DNA of 64,000 bases from Raphanus sativus (Eukaryota; Streptophyta; Magnoliopsida; Brassicales; Brassicaceae), in NCBI RefSeq assembly GCF_000801105.2, contig NC_079519.1, positions 33,951,288 through 34,015,287 of the forward strand, in the 5' to 3' direction. The stretch's first letter is position 1. Each line of letters starts with the position of its first letter. The notes beneath the pieces are model-generated. The model saw only the letters and a list, made by a program, of their open reading frames with translations, did not search any database and had not been told where the DNA came from. The translations under genes were made by a program, and so were the position numbers. This document shows positions 60,203 through 64,000 of this stretch, piece by piece.

Positions 60203-61208
60203 GGCGGAAAAAAATGGTTTCCGGTGTGCTGAGAAAATAAATAATTTATACAGAGTTAATTAAACAGTAAACACTAAAAAGCTATGCATTGAATATTCTT
60301 TTTCTTCCTTTTTTTTCAATCAATAATTGGTGCACTATGGAGGTCCTTTATGGCTCCACAAAATATCTAAAACCTGTGATCAAAGATTGTTTTTTCATAT
60401 AAAGTAATTTTCTAAATCTTTTTTTTTGATAAAAGATGGAAATATTATATTTTAAAAAAAATTTGTAGACTTTTTTTAAGAACATTAATTGATAATTTTT
60501 AAATTAATTAAATATTTATTAGTAAATGTACAGAGTTAAAATAGTTTGGTTGATAGGTATTAGAAAATGTACATGGTTAAATTATTCACTAATAGATTTA
60601 ACAGTTAATTTTTACAGAGGTAAAATAGTTTGGTCAGAAAATTTAAGGTTTTTATTCATATTTGATTGAAAAGTTGACAACTAAAATAATACATACATTT
60701 GTGAACTGAATTTCTTTTTAGTTTAAACAATAAAAATTATATGTTTTCAAATTCTAAATATTTTTTGAAACTATTTTAAAATTATTTTATATTTGTTTTT
60801 AGTTTCCAAAATTTTAAATCCCACTCTCAAAACAGTACCCTTTAAATCGAAAACTTAAATGTTACATTAAAGGTATAATTGTATATTTAAGGTTTGATAA
60901 AAAAAATTCTGGTTATTTTCTGGCTATTTTTATGAAAATAAAGTGAAAAAATATTTTCGTATGAAATTTCTTTAATTAAAATGATGCATTTGTGAATTGA
61001 AACCTTTTTTTGAGTGGTTAAAATCGAAAACTGAGACTTATTTTGGCTTTTATTCCCCAAAGGCAAGTCATTGTTAAAAATAAAGTAATCCGCCTAACTT
61101 TTGATCTGAGTGGGGCCGGGGGGGGGGGGGGGTGACTAATGGGGTTCGGAAAACCAATCCTTTACCGGAAATTCCAGCAAAATTGTAACCGATTGAAGGC
61201 GCGAAATC
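60203..61208. promoter_or_regulatory. Shared divergent promoter region of pair B
   Basis: 1.0 kb between the RPS4 and RRS1 start codons, presumably holding both promoters, as in the Arabidopsis pair. It is AT-rich, with a run of 15 G at 61118-61132 about 76 bp before the RRS1 start. No transposon was recognised, unlike the 3.2-kb equivalent region of pair A. Confidence 0.65.
61118..61132 (+). repeat. Poly(G) tract upstream of RRS1
   Basis: An uninterrupted run of 15 G preceded by GGGGCC, in the probable 5' leader of the RRS1 orthologue. Confidence 0.85.
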
Positions 61209-64000
61209 ATGACCGATTGCGAGAAGGGTGAGCAATTCGTCTGCATCAGCTGCGTAGAAGAGGTACGGTATTCCTTCGTCAGCCACCTCTCCGAAGCTCT
61301 CCGCCGGAAAGGCATAGATGACGTGATCGTGGAAGTAGATGATAGCGACGATCTCTTCTCCCAAGAGTCCCAGGCGAAAGTTGAGAAAGCTAAGGCTTCT
61401 TTGCTGGTTTTGCCCGGAAACTCCACGATATGCCGTGATAAGTTTGTGAAAGTTCTCGAGTGCTGCCGGAGGAACAGCGATCAGGTGGTGGTTCCAGTGT
61501 TGTACGGCGACAGCCCATTGCAAGGCGAATGGCTCACCGCGCTGGGTTTGAGAGGCTTATCACCACTCCACCAATCTAGGTCAATTTTTTATTTATTAGT
61601 TCAAAAATTTCGATTTTCTTTAGCTCATCATGTAAATTTGTTTATTAATTGACCTGCGCAGGGAGGAATGTAGTGACTCCGTACTTGTAGAAGAGATTGT
61701 GAGAGATGTGTACGAGAAGCTCTTCCATATGGGACGAATTGGAATCTACTCGAAGCTGCTAGAGATAGAAACAATGGTTTGCAAGCAACCCCTGGGCACC
61801 CGCCTTGTTGGAGTTTGGGGAATGCCTGGCATAGGCAAGACGACACTTGCTAAAGCCGTCTTTCAGCCAATGTGTAACTACTTTGATGCTTCTTGTTTCA
61901 TTGAAGACTCTGAGAAAGCTATTCATGACAAGGGACTTTATCGGTTGCTTGAGGAGCGGCTTTTGAAAGAACATCCTGGCACTGGCAGTACTATTACAAC
62001 ACCGAGTTTGCTTAGAGACAAATTAAGCAGTGGGAGAATCCTTGTTGTTCTCGATGACGTGGGTGACCCTCGGGTCGCTGAGTCTTTTCTCGACGGGTTT
62101 GAGTTCGGTCCCGAAAGCCTGATCATCATAACCTCTAGTGATAAACAGGTGTTTCGACTTTGCCGAATCAATCACATATACGAGGTTCAGGGGCTAAATG
62201 AGAAAGAGGCTCTACAGCTATTCTGCTTGTGTGCGTCTATAAAGGATATTACAGAGCAGAATATGAATGAGCTGTCAATGAAAGTGGTTCAATATGCTAA
62301 TGGAAATCCATTAGCTCTCAGTGTTTTTGCTAGAGAGCTCAAGGGTAATAAAAATCTGTCGGAAATGGAGGCTGCGTTCCTTAAACTAAAGCAACATCCT
62401 CCGTTGGAGATTGTTGATGCATTCAGGAGCAGCTATGATACACTCAGCGACAGCGAAAAGAACATTTTTCTGGACATAGCTTGTTTCTTCCAGGGAGAAA
62501 ATGTCGACTATGTGATGCAACTGCTTGATGGTTGTGGTTTCTTTCCACATGTTGGAATCGATGTTCTTGTTGACAAGTGTCTGGTGACTGTTTCCGAAAA
62601 CCGAGTGCAGATGCATAATTTGACCCAAGATGTTGGCCGAGAATTCGTTGTTGGAGAAACAATACACATTGAAAGGCGCAGTAGATTGTGGGAACCTCAG
62701 AACATCAAATATTTATTAGAAGAGTGTGAGCATGAAGTAATTGGAGAAGCCAAAACAAGTTTCAAACGTGCTCAGGTCTGCAATATTTTGATAGTTAAGC
62801 TACTTTATGGGCCAACGTTCTCTGATATTTCCATTTTCAATATTCTTTCAGGGAACTGAAGAGATCGAAGGCATGTTTTTGGACATTTCGAACTTACATT
62901 TAGATATCAAGCCTGCTGCCTTTGTGAATATGTTGAACCTTCGGTTGCTGAAGATATACTGTTCCAATCCTGAAATCCGTCCTGCAATCAAAATTGCCAA
63001 AGGCTTTCTCCATTCTCTTCCTAATGAGCTAAGACTCCTCCATTGGGAGAACTATCCCCTGGAATCCTTCCCTCAAAATTTTGATCCTAGACACCTTGTT
63101 GAAATCAATATGCAGTACAGTCGACTTCAGAAACTTTGGGGTGAAACCAATGTAAGCAAACTCTGATATGCACCTTTTCGCCCTTATTAAATACTTCTGC
63201 AGATTTTTTATTATTCTTTTGGCATTTCTTTTTCTCAGAACCTCGAGATGTTGAGGACGGTCAGGCTTTGCAATTCTCAGCAACTAATTGATATTGACGA
63301 TCTCTTAAAAGCTAAAAATATTGAAGTAATTGATCTCCAAGGTTGTACAAGACTGCAGAGTTTCCCAGCCACAGGTCACTTGATTCATCTACGAGTTGTG
63401 AATCTCTCAGGATGCGCAGAGATCAGAAGTTTACAGTCGGTTCCACCAAATATTGAGACATTGAATCTCCAGGGAACTGGCATAATAGAATTACCAGTTT
63501 CCATTGTTAAGCCAAATGGGGGAGAGCTTACGAGTCTTCTAGCAGAAATTGATGGTCTTTCAGATGCCTTGAAACTTGAGCATTTAGAAAATCTGAAGAA
63601 ATCTGGCTCGTCTTGTCAAGATCCTTGCAAGCTTATTTGCTTGGAGCTGAAAGATTGTTTTTATTTGCAAAGTCTCCCAAACATGGTTAATTTCGAACTT
63701 CTCACAGTTCTTGATCTCTCTGGTTGCTCAAAGCTCGAGACTATTCAGGGTTTCCCACGGAACCTGAAGGAGTTATATCTTACTGGCACTGCGGTAAGAA
63801 AAGTGCCACAACTTCCTCAAAGTCTCGAACTCTTGAATGCACATGGTTGCGTCTCTCTGAAAAAAATTCCTTTGGACTCCGAGAAACTTCCTGTGCATTA
63901 CACATTCACTAACTGTTTTAATCTTTCTCCACAAGTGGTCAGCGATTTTTTAGTCAAAGTGTTGGGTAATGTTAAACACATACCAAGAGAGCTTCCACTG
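61209..64000 (+). CDS. RRS1: TIR-NB-LRR-(WRKY) receptor, RRS1 orthologue, cut by the window end (pair B sensor)
   Basis: Sensor partner of RPS4. Exons: 61209-61579 (TIR), 61662-62775 (NB-ARC), 62852-63151, and 63239 to the window edge. 849 codons are visible without a lesion. The TIR begins MTDCEKGEQFVCISCVEEV, has interface Ser25-His26 and lacks the Trp-x-x-x-Glu catalytic context. The NB-ARC has [39 protein letters not shown] and MHN in place of MHD. Exon 4 carries RRS1-type LRRs (LQGCTRLQSFPATG, ELKDCFYLQSLPNM, LSGCSKLETIQGFP). The visible end (YTFTNCFNLSPQVVSDFL) is where RRS1 passes into its post-LRR domain, so the WRKY region should lie beyond 64000. Parts of the LRR look as close to Arabidopsis RRS1B as to RRS1. 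Confidence 0.92.

Noticed and set aside
1..64000. CRISPR arrays, bacterial operons, phage or organelle insertions
   Set aside because: No spaced identical repeats, no bacterial gene organisation, and spliced plant genes throughout; none is supported.

Overview
The window is nuclear DNA from a crucifer (Brassicaceae), most likely Brassica or a close relative. The evidence is AT-rich intergenic DNA, short canonical GT-AG introns, and protein-coding genes that match the Arabidopsis chromosome 5 neighbourhood around At5g45340 to At5g45250 almost residue for residue. Orthologue names are my recognition of protein sequences, not search results.

Layout. 1-10,860 has no gene I can support: two Helitron 3' ends, a Stowaway MITE, a GC-rich retroposon-like insert and another MITE. 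11,076-12,998 (+) is a six-exon CYP707A3 (ABA 8'-hydroxylase). 14,498-20,807 is a full-length Copia element (minus strand) with near-identical 308-bp LTRs and a GTTTA target duplication. 22,651-25,018 (+) is DCP5-L, an LSm14/decapping-5 protein. 26,880-41,640 is a head-to-head TNL pair (pair A): an intact RPS4-like gene on minus and a shortened RRS1-like gene on plus. A Cassandra-type TRIM lies between them, and a gene-capturing PIF/Harbinger-like element lies in the first intron of the RRS1-like gene. 42,239-43,668 (-) is a PPR pseudogene, 44,293-44,954 a foldback Mutator-like MITE, and 46,006-47,230 (+) a coiled-coil membrane protein gene. 47,370-48,989 is a Helitron and 49,041-52,728 a 5'-truncated LINE. 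55,547-64,000 is a second head-to-head pair (pair B): an RPS4 orthologue on minus, whose last exon is split by a 688-bp Helitron, and an RRS1 orthologue on plus that leaves the window before its C-terminal domain.

How the genes relate. The two TNL pairs have the known paired-receptor architecture: an RPS4-type executor and an RRS1-type sensor transcribed divergently from a shared intergenic region. Pair B keeps the Ser-His TIR interface residues in both partners. Pair A has lost that motif in both, and its RRS1-like member ends early in the LRR with no WRKY region. The region is therefore an immune-receptor cluster being remodelled by transposons of at least seven types, set between conserved housekeeping and hormone genes.
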